DNA of 64,000 nucleotides. It comes from an uncultured Acetatifactor sp. GTDB lineage: Bacteria; Bacillota; Clostridia; Lachnospirales; Lachnospiraceae. Where the stretch lies: contig CANQWM010000013.1 in the NCBI GenBank assembly GCA_947627535.1, forward strand, positions 1-64,000, written 5' to 3'. Under the pieces are notes generated by a model, which had not been told where the DNA came from, searched no databases, and was given only the letters and a program-made list of their open reading frames with translations. Position 1 is the stretch's first letter. Every line of letters begins with the position of its first letter. Positions 51,290 through 60,442 of this stretch are shown in pieces. The position numbers and the translations under genes are program-made.

Positions 51290-52765
51290 TCAATGAATCA
51301 GCTGGGTCCGGCCGTTGTCCTCCGCCAGCGCTTCTCTGAAAAGCCCCAGAACCTCTCTGTCTATCTTTCCCTTGTCCGCCATTTCATCCAGAACCTCCAG
51401 CGCCTTATCCCTCTCCATGGAGGTCTTGTAAGGCCGGTCCGAACTGGTCAGCGCCTCAAACACGTCCACGACAGCCAATATTCTGGCTTCAAACGGTATC
51501 TCCTCCCCCTTCAGGCCCTTTGGATAACCGCTTCCGTCCAGCAGTTCATGATGGGCGCCCGCCCATTGGATGATATGTGGATAGCGCTTATCGTAGTTCA
51601 TCTTTTCCAGGTATCTGACCGTATATTCCACATGGGACCTGATCACTTCCCGTTCCCCATTCGTCAGGTTCCCGGATGGAACAGAGAGGCATTCCCTCTC
51701 CTCCGAGGTCAGATAAGGAATGTCCTGACCGTCGGCGCCATGATATACCCAGCCTCCCAGCTCCTTCACATAAGCTGCCTCGTCCTCGGAAAGCCGGTTC
51801 CTGCGGTTTAACTCCTCCACCCTGTCCTGCGCATCCCCGATCCGCCTTGTCATTTTCTCCCACTCTTCCCGGTCGATTCTGCCCTCCAGATAATCAATGC
51901 GGTACAGCGCGCTCAGGCGGGCAAAACGCTCCTGCACCAGAGGCAGCCTGTTCCCCAGACGTGTCTTTTTGTCAAGGATCTCGTTTGGAATCACAAGCTT
52001 GCCAATATCATGCAGCAGCGCCGCCATCAGGATTTCATCCCGTTCCACAGAATGAAAAAAATGATCCGTTCTCCCCGCGTCATGCTGTCGGTTGATATAA
52101 TCCACCAGCATCCTCACATAGAGATGTACGTTTCTGGAATGATAATAATTATAGGGAATGCGGGCGTCAATGGCGTCTGTAAAAACCTGGGTGACGGACA
52201 GCATAAGCTGTTCAATTTCCTGCACAAACCTCATATTGGAAACCGCTACCGCCGCCTGGGAGCCAAGGGACTGCACCACCCGTTCGCAGGATTCGTCAAA
52301 GGGGATGACTCTTCCCTGTCCGTCCGCAGCGTTGATCAGCTGCACCACGCCGATCAGCTGATCCTCATGGTTCACAAGCGGAAACACAAGCATGGAAACA
52401 GTCCGATACCCTGTCAGCTCGTCGTACTCCCTGGGGCCGCTGAAGTCAAACTCATCGCAGTCGTAAGCGTCCGGAATATTCAGAAGCCTTCTGTGGATCG
52501 CTGCATAAGCGCAGACCTTCGTCTCATCCATGGGAACCGGCGGAAACTGCTCCCCGCTCTTGCCATTCCGGTCAATGCCAATGGACTGGGTCTTCATCAC
52601 ACAGAAATTCAGCCGTTCCCCGTCATAAAGATAGAGAGTTCCGCCGTCGCAGCAGGTCAGCTCCATGGCACAGTCAATGATCTTTGACAGAAGCTTGTCA
52701 TAATCGTGCTCCGCCGTAAGCTGGATCCCTATTTCCAGTATCTTATCCGCCTGTAGCTTCTCCAT
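51290..52765 (-). CDS. GAF - HD-GYP phosphodiesterase-like protein
   Basis: 491 residues. Residues 1-185 are a GAF sensor (DGGTLYLYDGERLNFCVMKT, VSMLVFPLVNHEDQLIGVVQLINA). The HD part has LLHDIGKLVIPNEIL and, further on, GAHHELLDGSGYPKGL and VVDVFEALTSSDRPYK, the HHE and GYP motifs of c-di-GMP phosphodiesterases. About 130 residues separate HDIGK from the next conserved His (EREVIRSHVEYTVRYLE), where classic HD-GYP proteins have about 25. This insertion is seen in a subfamily associated with GAF domains and adenylate cyclases. Soluble, no membrane segment. It lies 36 bases after the cyclase gene. Confidence 0.9.
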   Translation of the reverse strand: MEKLQADKILEIGIQLTAEHDYDKLLSKIIDCAMELTCCDGGTLYLYDGERLNFCVMKTQSIGIDRNGKSGEQFPPVPMDETKVCAYAAIHRRLLNIPDAYDCDEFDFSGPREYDELTGYRTVSMLVFPLVNHEDQLIGVVQLINAADGQGRVIPFDESCERVVQSLGSQAAVAVSNMRFVQEIEQLMLSVTQVFTDAIDARIPYNYYHSRNVHLYVRMLVDYINRQHDAGRTDHFFHSVERDEILMAALLHDIGKLVIPNEILDKKTRLGNRLPLVQERFARLSALYRIDYLEGRIDREEWEKMTRRIGDAQDRVEELNRRNRLSEDEAAYVKELGGWVYHGADGQDIPYLTSEERECLSVPSGNLTNGEREVIRSHVEYTVRYLEKMNYDKRYPHIIQWAGAHHELLDGSGYPKGLKGEEIPFEARILAVVDVFEALTSSDRPYKTSMERDKALEVLDEMADKGKIDREVLGLFREALAEDNGRTQLIH

Positions 52766-52801
52766 ACCATTTCCTTTTCCGCCGCCTGCGCAGCTCTTCC
52801 C

Positions 52802-54610
52802 CTAAAATTTCAACGCATATGCCTCTACCCGGTCCTGACGTCCCTTCAGGGAAAGTTCACCGATATTCTCTGCCTGGAACCTGTCTTTTACCTGTTCGTA
52901 AAGCTGTCGGCTGATCAGCACCTGTCCCGGCTTTGCCTGGCTCTCCAGACGCTCGGCCACATTGACCGTATCTCCGATGGCGGTGTAATCCATCCGGAAA
53001 TCGCACCCGATGTTTCCCACCACCGCCCGGCCGCAGTGAACGCCTACGCCGCAGGCAATACGCCTTCCAAAATCCCTCTCCAGCCCGTCGTTGAGTTCCT
53101 CCACAAAATGAACGATGTCGATCCCGGTCTGAACGGCCTTCGCAAGATAGTCGTCCACATCCAGCGGGGCATTGTACACTGCCATCACGGCATCCCCGAT
53201 AAATTTATCCAGCGTCCCCTCATTTTGAAAGATGGCTTCCGTCACCCGGCCAAGGTATCGGTTCAATATACCCACCACCTGATCGGGCGGCAGCCCCTCC
53301 GACAGGGAAGTAAACCCTCTGATATCCACAAACAGAACCGCGATCTGGCAGTTTCTTCCGCCCAGCTCTATCTGGAAGCTTCCGCTCCTGCTCAGTTCAT
53401 CCACTACCTGAGGCGCCATGTAGGTCCGGAACATCTGAAGGATCCTTCGTTTCCGGAACCGCTCCGTCAAATAACCAAACGCCAGCCTGGTCAGAAAAAT
53501 GACCGCCACCGCCGCCACAGGCGTCAGGCACCTCCAGTAAAGACCGCCGTCGTAAAGACGCTTCGCTGCAAACGGCACCGCCAGTTCCAGCAAAGCGGCC
53601 CCCGCCAGATTTACGGCAAACCTGCCGCTGCAGGCAAGCAGCGTATATCCCCCCGCGATCACAGCGGCAAGCAGCGCGCAGGTCCAAACAGGAAGATCCG
53701 TATAGGTCCGGCCGTCCAGAAGCGCATTGACGTGGTTGGCCTGCACCTCCACACCGTTCATCACCCTGCTTCTCGCAATCGGCACCATGTACTGGTCCAT
53801 CATGCCGGAGGAATAGGCCCCCACCAGCACAATGCTGTCTTGAAAGACCTTTCCGTCCAGCCGTCCCTCCGCCACGTCGGCAAAGGAGTAAAGCTCATAC
53901 ATGCCGGGCTCCGCCGTATAGTCAAACCCGTAAAGCCCTCTTTCGTCCGTCTTCGGAAGGACTGCCTGCTCCCCTCTGCTCTCCTGGTAATTTTCATATA
54001 CGGCCCAGGCAAAGTTATACTCTCTGGAATCCCCCGCATCCGCCCAGAGCATGGATCTGCGCACATAATTATCGCTGTCCGGCATCGTGTCGGTAAACCC
54101 GTGCCGTGTCACCTCCCGCAGCGCTTCATAGGGCTGTTCGATCTGCTCCACGTACAGGGTATTCATGCGCAGCGTCCCGTCCGTCTGCCGCTCCAGGCGC
54201 GTCCCGTAATCCACGTACGAGGCCATCACCACATGCTCATATTCTGCTGCCGCCCGGGCAAGGGCATCGTCCCCCTCCGGATCCAGTCCGCCGAAATAGT
54301 TGATATCGAAAGCAATCACCGCCGGCGCATGTTCCGGATCAAAAGCATTGAGCAGATCGGCTGCCCGCTGCCTGGTCCAGCCGGAAAACGGCCCGTACTC
54401 CTCCAGGGTCTTCTCATCGATGCCGATGATCTTGATCCGGTTATCCACCGGCTGTTTACGGAGAAAGATACTGTCCGCAAAGGAATATTCCAGCCGCCCC
54501 AGGGGCGCCCAGAAGGTCAGGAAAGCGGCTGCCAGCGCGACGGCAGCCGCCAGAAGGACTCTTTGAAGCCCCGGTATTTTCTTCTCTTTCCGCTGTCTGT
54601 TTCCGTTCAT
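52802..54610 (-). CDS. CHASE2-domain class III adenylate cyclase
   Basis: About 602 residues from the ATG at 54610, seven bases after the stop of the FecR gene; the track start is a TTG overlapping it. One membrane helix near 20-38 is followed by an extracellular CHASE2 domain (FADSIFLRK, IKIIGIDEKTLEEYGPFSGWTRQ, VIAFDINYFGGLDPEGD). Three helices lie near 315-385. The cyclase domain has VLFVDIRGFTSLSE and KFIGDAVMAVYNAP, the two metal Asp residues. TLDKFIGD carries the adenine-selecting Lys, and YTAIGDTVNVAERLES the transition-state Asn/Arg. It should make cAMP in response to an envelope signal. Translational coupling to the FecR protein is evident. Confidence 0.92.
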   Translation of the reverse strand: MNGNRQRKEKKIPGLQRVLLAAAVALAAAFLTFWAPLGRLEYSFADSIFLRKQPVDNRIKIIGIDEKTLEEYGPFSGWTRQRAADLLNAFDPEHAPAVIAFDINYFGGLDPEGDDALARAAAEYEHVVMASYVDYGTRLERQTDGTLRMNTLYVEQIEQPYEALREVTRHGFTDTMPDSDNYVRRSMLWADAGDSREYNFAWAVYENYQESRGEQAVLPKTDERGLYGFDYTAEPGMYELYSFADVAEGRLDGKVFQDSIVLVGAYSSGMMDQYMVPIARSRVMNGVEVQANHVNALLDGRTYTDLPVWTCALLAAVIAGGYTLLACSGRFAVNLAGAALLELAVPFAAKRLYDGGLYWRCLTPVAAVAVIFLTRLAFGYLTERFRKRRILQMFRTYMAPQVVDELSRSGSFQIELGGRNCQIAVLFVDIRGFTSLSEGLPPDQVVGILNRYLGRVTEAIFQNEGTLDKFIGDAVMAVYNAPLDVDDYLAKAVQTGIDIVHFVEELNDGLERDFGRRIACGVGVHCGRAVVGNIGCDFRMDYTAIGDTVNVAERLESQAKPGQVLISRQLYEQVKDRFQAENIGELSLKGRQDRVEAYALKF

Positions 54611-54617
54611 ATTGATA

Positions 54618-56696
54618 TCACAGATCTTCTGCAATCCCTTTGATTACGGCGTGGAAAATATAGACCTTTCCCGTTTCCAGCTCCGTTACCCCGCTGATAG
54701 AGGTTCCGTCATCCAGCTGCCAGTCGATGCTTCCCTCTTTTAACGTCTCCGGAAGCATGTTTTCTGCGGGTCCGTTCAGGGTCTGCGCTCCGGGCGCCAT
54801 CTCTTCCATATCGATCAGGTCGCCGTATCCGTTTTCTTTGGTGTCGGTAACATACAGCACCTGACAGCCGCCCGATACCTCCTGCCAGGATGCACGCAGC
54901 GCGGTGACGCCTTTTACCGTACCTGTCCTTGTCCCCCAAAGCGGACCGGTTCCCCAGCCCTTCAGCAGATATCCCGGCCTGGAAGGCTGATTGTAGCCCC
55001 TGTATTCCGTTTCGGCGCTGATTATGGGAATCTCGTTAATATGGCTTCCCTCTTTTACGCTTCCGCAGTAGTAATTGGAAGTGGCGGAATCTCTTAAAAT
55101 CACAGGATAATAATATTTATTCTCTTTCCCATCTATCCAGACAGGGAAAAGATACACATTTTTCTCTTCTATGGTCTGCCGGGAAAAATCCCACTTTTCT
55201 CCCCTTTCCGTGTACCAGCCCTCAAATACGAACTGATCCGTGGCGCCGGGAACATCATTCATCGCCGGAGCCTGGGGCTCCACGACGGACGCGCCTGCAG
55301 CCAGAAGCTGTAGATCATAGACGCCGGGTGACTGAGACGAGATGTGGGCAACCGCCCCTTCCGTTTCCGCGGAAGAGGAAATGATATCCGGCAGGTAAAA
55401 AATAACTTTCCTCCGCATTTCACCGCTTTCGGTCTGGGTTCCCACCGTTTCGTTCAGTCCCGCTTCCTTCCAGGCGTCCCTGTCCTCCTGCGCCACCTCT
55501 GGCTTCTGTGTCGGCTCTGCATCAGGTCTCTGCGTGGGCGCTGGCGTCGGTGTGGACGCTGCGCCGGGTTCCTGGGTAGGCGCGGGCGTCGGTGTGGGCG
55601 CTGCGACGGGTTCCTGTGTGGGCACGGGTGTCGGTGTGGGCGCTGCAGTAGGAGCAGGCGTCGGCGCCGATTCCTGCGCCGGCTGCCGGACAGGCTGGGA
55701 CGTTGGTGTCACGACAGACTGCTCTGCAGAATTTTCCGCCATTGCAGGCAATTCCGGGTCGACCGGTTCCGCCGTGGGAAGAGGAGTCGCTTTTGTCTTA
55801 GGCTTTGCCGTCGCGGCAGGTTTTGGCGTACCGGCAGTCTCAGGAGAAGGGGTGGGAACAGGCTCTGCCGTTTCCGCCGGTTCAGGAGACGCTTCTTCCC
55901 TTGCCGCGGCGTTTTCCTCTGCCTTACTGCCATCTAAAGCCGCATCCCTGTCCGTCCCGTCGTTTCCTGCGGCAAGCTCCTCCAGAACGGCGTCGCCCAG
56001 ATCCAGTTCTCTGCCGCTTTCGTTGATTTTTAACAGCCGCTGGATCATCTGAGAATCTATCTTATCCGCCGTGATTTTTTCCCTTTCCACAATAAACCGG
56101 GGCACATCATCCGCCGTAAACTGCATGTACTCACCGCCGCCATACAAAACAGGCTCCTGCCCTTCCAGACTTGCCTCCACCTTTCCTTCATAGACCAGCA
56201 CTTCGATATTTCCCTGGCCGCCGGAGCCGTTCGCCCTGGTCTCAAACACCGTTCCGCGGACCGACATGGTGGCGCTGGGCGTCACGATTTCATAAGAAGC
56301 ATTCTCTCCGAGGGGATTCTGGATTTCGTTCAGCACGCTGCCTGCCTCCAGATGGATCGTTGTCCTTCCGTCCGCCGCGCTGCCCTCGGCGTCCACCTGT
56401 ATGGAACCGCTCTCCCCCAGCATCACATACTTGTCGTCGTCCAGGCGAAGCACTACATAGGAATCCGCCGAGGTACTCACATGGTCACCGGAGATCAAGT
56501 TCATATTGACCGATGCGTCCAGGCTGCCGACGCTCTCCCGCAAAATGGTGACACTGCCTTCCAACTCCACCACACGTATGGACCGATAGGACTTTTCTCC
56601 GCCTCTTAAGATCAGTACCACTGCCAGTATCACCACAGCCGCCCCGGCGGCGGATGCCGCAATGATCCGTTTCTTTTGCTTTCCCTTTGCGTCCAT
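54618..56696 (-). CDS. FecR-domain protein with Pro-rich linker and repeat module
   Basis: 692 residues; GAGG precedes the ATG. One membrane anchor (ASAAGAAVVILAVVLIL) is followed by an extracytoplasmic FecR domain at about 40-195 (VELEGSVTILR, GDHVSTSADSYVVLRLDD, TPSATMSVRGTVFETR, VLVYEGKVEA). Residues 240-400 form a low-complexity linker of PTPAPTQEP-type repeats. The C-terminal part has FEGWYTERGEKWDF and SRPGYLLKGWGTG, like Listeria-Bacteroides (InlB B-type) repeats. The FecR plus CHASE2-cyclase pairing occurs in other bacteria. The protein may sense the envelope or surface and regulate the cyclase. It has its own promoter at 56743-56772. Confidence 0.85.
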   Translation of the reverse strand: MDAKGKQKKRIIAASAAGAAVVILAVVLILRGGEKSYRSIRVVELEGSVTILRESVGSLDASVNMNLISGDHVSTSADSYVVLRLDDDKYVMLGESGSIQVDAEGSAADGRTTIHLEAGSVLNEIQNPLGENASYEIVTPSATMSVRGTVFETRANGSGGQGNIEVLVYEGKVEASLEGQEPVLYGGGEYMQFTADDVPRFIVEREKITADKIDSQMIQRLLKINESGRELDLGDAVLEELAAGNDGTDRDAALDGSKAEENAAAREEASPEPAETAEPVPTPSPETAGTPKPAATAKPKTKATPLPTAEPVDPELPAMAENSAEQSVVTPTSQPVRQPAQESAPTPAPTAAPTPTPVPTQEPVAAPTPTPAPTQEPGAASTPTPAPTQRPDAEPTQKPEVAQEDRDAWKEAGLNETVGTQTESGEMRRKVIFYLPDIISSSAETEGAVAHISSQSPGVYDLQLLAAGASVVEPQAPAMNDVPGATDQFVFEGWYTERGEKWDFSRQTIEEKNVYLFPVWIDGKENKYYYPVILRDSATSNYYCGSVKEGSHINEIPIISAETEYRGYNQPSRPGYLLKGWGTGPLWGTRTGTVKGVTALRASWQEVSGGCQVLYVTDTKENGYGDLIDMEEMAPGAQTLNGPAENMLPETLKEGSIDWQLDDGTSISGVTELETGKVYIFHAVIKGIAEDL

Positions 56697-56742
56697 TTAT
56701 GTTTCCTCACCAAACATTTCAGCCAATATCTATGCCGTTATT

Positions 56743-56772
56743 ATCATACTCCATCTTGCATTTTTCTGTCAA
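56743..56772 (-). promoter_or_regulatory. Promoter of the FecR-cyclase-HD-GYP operon
   Basis: Minus-strand TTGACA (56767-56772), an 18-bp spacer and TATGAT (56743-56748), 46 bases before the FecR ATG. Confidence 0.7.
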
Positions 56773-56819
56773 CGTAAGAATCCGCCCGCCCCGCACAGAG
56801 GGATAACTTTTTGCTATTC

Positions 56820-59800
56820 CTAAGAAAGCAATTCCAGGAAATCCTCCCTGCTCATGGCGCCAAGGCTGTCGGCATCCCCCCTGACTACCTGCTCCGCCAG
56901 CAGCCGCTTGCTCTCCTGAAGCTCCTGGATCTTTTTTTCCACCGTCTCCATCGCGATCAGTTTATAGACCACGACCTTCTTTGTCTGTCCGATACGATGG
57001 GTTCTGTCAGTGGCCTGATTCTGGGCCGCAAGGTTCCACCAGGGATCGTAATGTATGACCACGTCCGCCCCGGTCAGATTCAGCCCCACGCCGCCGGCCT
57101 TTAAAGAGATCAGGAATACGGGAACGTCTCCCCCGTTAAATTCCTTCACCAGCTGCAGCCGCTTTTCCTTCGGGGTCGAACCGGTTATGGTGTAATAGGC
57201 AAAGCCGGCTTCCTCCAGTCTCCGTCCGATCCTCTCCAGCATCGACGTAAACTGGGAAAACAGCAGGATCCTGTGGCCGCCTTCCGCCGCGTTCCTCACC
57301 AGATCCAGACAGGCCTCCAGCTTTGCGGAGCCTCCCTCATAATTTTCAAAGCAAAGCGCCGGATCACAACAGATCTGCCGCAGCCTTGTGAGCTCCGCCA
57401 GAACCTGTATCTTATTCTGCCGAAATTCCTCCGCCCCCTGAGAAAAAAGAGTCTGCCTGATATGTACCACCTGAGCGTCATACAGCTGTCTCTGAGCGTC
57501 CTCCAGTCTGACATACCTGCTTTCCTCCAGCTTTTCCGGAAGGTCCTTCAGCACATCTTCCTTCAGCCTCCGCAGAATAAAGGGCGCCGTCATCCGCTGC
57601 AGACGAAGAAGCGCGGCGTCGTCCTCCTTCCGCACGATCGGAGCCTCCAGCTCCTTCTTGAACACCTCATATCCATACAGGTAGCCCGGCATCAAAAAGT
57701 CGAAAATGCTCCAAAGCTCGCTGAGTCCGTTCTCCACAGGCGTTCCCGTCAGAGCATACCGGGTGCTGCTCTTTATCACCTTTACTGCCTTTGCGGCCGC
57801 TGTAGTATGATTCTTAATGTACTGGGCCTCATCTATGATGTGACAGAAAAATTCCTTATCTTCGTAAGCTTCGATGTCCCTCTTTAACAGATCATAGGAA
57901 GTCACGATCACGTCATACTTCTGACAGCCTTTCAGCTTCTCCGCTCTCTCCTCCTGCGTTCCGGCAATGATCTCCCAGGACAGCGCCGGAGCGAAACGCC
58001 GCAGCTCCTCTCCCCAGTTGTACACAAGGGAAGCCGGGGCCACTATCAGCGACGTTCCCTGCTTTCCCTCCTGTTTTGCGGCAAGAAGCACAGCGATGGC
58101 CTGAACCGTTTTGCCAAGCCCCATATCGTCTGCCAGAATGCCGCCAAAGCCGTAAGCAGCCAGCATACGCAGCCAGCGGTATCCCGTTTTCTGGTATCCC
58201 CTGAGTACCTTTTCCAGAGACGCCGGCACCTCAAAATCCGCATCCTTCACCGTGTTAAAATTCCGTGCCAGCTCCCGGAATCGGCTGTCCCTTTCGGCGT
58301 AGACCTCTTCGTTCTTCTCCAAAAGCCGGTCCAGGTAAAGCGCCCTGTACAAGGGCAGTTTTATCTTCCCCCGGATCAGATCCTTCGGCGACATTCTCAG
58401 AGCGTCCGTCATCTCCTGAAGCGTCTCCAGGGAAGCGTCCTCCATACTGATAAAATCGCCGTTCTTCAGCCGATGGTATTTCTTCTTCATCCTGTAGCTC
58501 TTCAGAATGTCAAGCAGCTCTTCCGGCGGAATATCCTCGGTGGATATGTCGAGATCCAGCAGGTTGCGCGACACCGATATTCCCACACGCACCTGCAGCC
58601 TGCGGTTGACATGCATACCCCCGAACCGTTTTGTGCACTGTACCTCCCCTAGGCCAAGCAGCGTGTCCACACCCCCGTTTAAGACCTGATACATCCGTTC
58701 TTCCTCGCCGCCGCAGTGAAGCTCCTTCTTTTCCGGATCATAACAGGGAAACCACTGTTGTGTCAGGAACAGGATTTCCCTCTCCCGCATTCCGTCGCGG
58801 AAATGCTCCGGTTCCTTTTCCTCCTCCATCAGATCCAGAACGGACACCTGGCGTTCTCCGTATCTTGCGGCAATGCGGCAGCTCATGTTCCCCTGCTCCG
58901 CATCCAGATAAAACACAAACTCTGCCTGCGGGAGCAGATAGCTTTCTATGTCCTCCAGCTGTTCTTCGACAATGTCGACGACACCCTCCAGCTGCGGAAG
59001 CACATTGTGATAAAACTCCGTCAGGGCGTTTCTCCCCACCTGAAAAGAGAGAGAATCAACATTTCCCATCCCCGCCAGCAGTCTGATCCGGCCAAGAAAT
59101 TCTTCCTGTATCCGGCACAAGGCACCTTCCCCTATATAATAAGCGGTCCGCACCCCATGATAAAAAAACGGCATATTGCAGTCCACGGTGACACCGTGGA
59201 AAACGTGCCTGCTGCTGATCGCATTTTTCCGTATTGTCATGGTAACGCGGGGATTCTGTTCTTTTCCATGCAGGATCCCTTTTTCGCCGGTTTCCTTATT
59301 TTCAAACTCGATCCCGTCATCTCCAAGCAGGTCATACACTTCGTCCAGTCTCCAGCCGGATACCGAAAACTCACCTGTTTTAGACAGGGCCCGCCTGTTG
59401 TAATTTCCGGAATTGATCAGCCTCGTCTCAAAGGCCTGCTCCTCACGGACAATCCTGCCGACATAGTCGATCCATTTCCTGCTATCCTCCGCAAAATTAG
59501 ACCGGCTGAGATTGAGTTCCGTGCCGCTTCCGAATGTCATAATGGAAGATTCCTGCACGCCGTTGTAAAATTCAAACAGATTTTTAATAACGAACAGCCT
59601 GCCCGCTCCCACCCGGAAGGAAACGACAAGTTCCCCCTTCCTGACGGTCATTCTCGGCTGAAGCGACAGAGTTTCCTTCGATCCCCTGGAATTGGAGACC
59701 ATGAAATTCGCGCGCTGTTCCGCAAAAGTCTGGAGCAGAAGCATGGCACGCTTATCCGTTGCGTCCCCCAGATTCTTTCCTTTCATGTACCTTTGTGTCA

Positions 59801-60311
59801 GGAGCATCAGCGCGGTCAGATAGGCGCAGTATTCCTTTCTGTAATAAAAAGAATAATAATGCTTTCTGCACGCGCTGCATCCGCATTCTCCGTACAGGAC
59901 CTTATCTCTGGATAACATAAGGCGCATCGGGAATGTCCTCTTTACTTCCCGTCCTTCCCCTGAAACCTCCGCAACAGGTTCGTTCCGCCCGTCCATATAC
60001 CCGACCTGCACGTTTTCAAGTTTTACCTGGCCGCTTTCCGCCAGCTCCCCGCCGCTGCGGACAGCAGCCTGCAGCGCATGCATGGATTTAAACAGCGCAT
60101 CCCCGTCAAAATACTCGTAGCTGTCCAGTCCGGCATAATTTGTCTCTTTCTTTACGCCCCCAGCCGTTTGTCCCTCCGCTGTTGTCCTGTCCTCCAAAGC
60201 AGACTCTTCCTCCCGCCTGTTCAGCACGATATATTCTCCGTCGTCTGCCATCGCCTGAACCGCCGGCATCTCTTTTTTGGTCCCTTTGTCACCCTTTTCG
60301 TCGTGTATCAT
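56820..60311 (-). CDS. SNF2-family helicase with degenerate SWIM motif
   Basis: 1163 residues from the ATG at 60311 (GGAAGG five bases upstream). The track start at 60368 lies inside the -10 box and cannot be used. Near residue 140 a CGC then a later YCAYLTALMLL resemble a SWIM zinc finger (CxC...CxH) with Tyr in place of His. The ATPase core has ILADDMGLGKTVQAIAVL, IIDEAQYIKN, LTGTPVENGLSELWSIFDFLMPGYL and, in the second lobe, SQFTSMLERIG, SLKAGGVGLNLTGADVVIHYDPWWN and ATDRTHRIGQTKKV. It is a DNA translocase, probably acting on protein-DNA complexes; Firmicutes members are poorly studied. Confidence 0.93.
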   Translation of the reverse strand: MIHDEKGDKGTKKEMPAVQAMADDGEYIVLNRREEESALEDRTTAEGQTAGGVKKETNYAGLDSYEYFDGDALFKSMHALQAAVRSGGELAESGQVKLENVQVGYMDGRNEPVAEVSGEGREVKRTFPMRLMLSRDKVLYGECGCSACRKHYYSFYYRKEYCAYLTALMLLTQRYMKGKNLGDATDKRAMLLLQTFAEQRANFMVSNSRGSKETLSLQPRMTVRKGELVVSFRVGAGRLFVIKNLFEFYNGVQESSIMTFGSGTELNLSRSNFAEDSRKWIDYVGRIVREEQAFETRLINSGNYNRRALSKTGEFSVSGWRLDEVYDLLGDDGIEFENKETGEKGILHGKEQNPRVTMTIRKNAISSRHVFHGVTVDCNMPFFYHGVRTAYYIGEGALCRIQEEFLGRIRLLAGMGNVDSLSFQVGRNALTEFYHNVLPQLEGVVDIVEEQLEDIESYLLPQAEFVFYLDAEQGNMSCRIAARYGERQVSVLDLMEEEKEPEHFRDGMREREILFLTQQWFPCYDPEKKELHCGGEEERMYQVLNGGVDTLLGLGEVQCTKRFGGMHVNRRLQVRVGISVSRNLLDLDISTEDIPPEELLDILKSYRMKKKYHRLKNGDFISMEDASLETLQEMTDALRMSPKDLIRGKIKLPLYRALYLDRLLEKNEEVYAERDSRFRELARNFNTVKDADFEVPASLEKVLRGYQKTGYRWLRMLAAYGFGGILADDMGLGKTVQAIAVLLAAKQEGKQGTSLIVAPASLVYNWGEELRRFAPALSWEIIAGTQEERAEKLKGCQKYDVIVTSYDLLKRDIEAYEDKEFFCHIIDEAQYIKNHTTAAAKAVKVIKSSTRYALTGTPVENGLSELWSIFDFLMPGYLYGYEVFKKELEAPIVRKEDDAALLRLQRMTAPFILRRLKEDVLKDLPEKLEESRYVRLEDAQRQLYDAQVVHIRQTLFSQGAEEFRQNKIQVLAELTRLRQICCDPALCFENYEGGSAKLEACLDLVRNAAEGGHRILLFSQFTSMLERIGRRLEEAGFAYYTITGSTPKEKRLQLVKEFNGGDVPVFLISLKAGGVGLNLTGADVVIHYDPWWNLAAQNQATDRTHRIGQTKKVVVYKLIAMETVEKKIQELQESKRLLAEQVVRGDADSLGAMSREDFLELLS

Positions 60312-60363
60312 GATATCCTTCCCGTCTAAAATGCTCACACTCTGCTCATTGCAAACCGCTTTT

Positions 60364-60392
60364 ATCATACCCCATAGCGTTTATCCTGTCAA
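60364..60392 (-). promoter_or_regulatory. Promoter of the SNF2 gene
   Basis: Minus-strand TTGACA (60387-60392), a 17-bp spacer and TATGAT (60364-60369). The predicted transcript starts near 60357, inside the longest ORF. This fixes the translation start at 60311. Confidence 0.8.
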
Positions 60393-60442
60393 TGAGCGCT
60401 TTGTCCCCAGTCAGGAGATCATGCCGCGAAAATGGGCGCTTT

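Noticed and set aside
53036-54643. 535-codon plus-strand ORF antisense to the adenylate cyclase
   Set aside because: Stop-free because of high GC third positions in the real gene; composition is His/Arg/Pro-rich without domains.
60312-60368. N-terminal extension of the SNF2 protein
   Set aside because: Its ATG is inside the -10 element of a strong promoter, so the mRNA would not include it.
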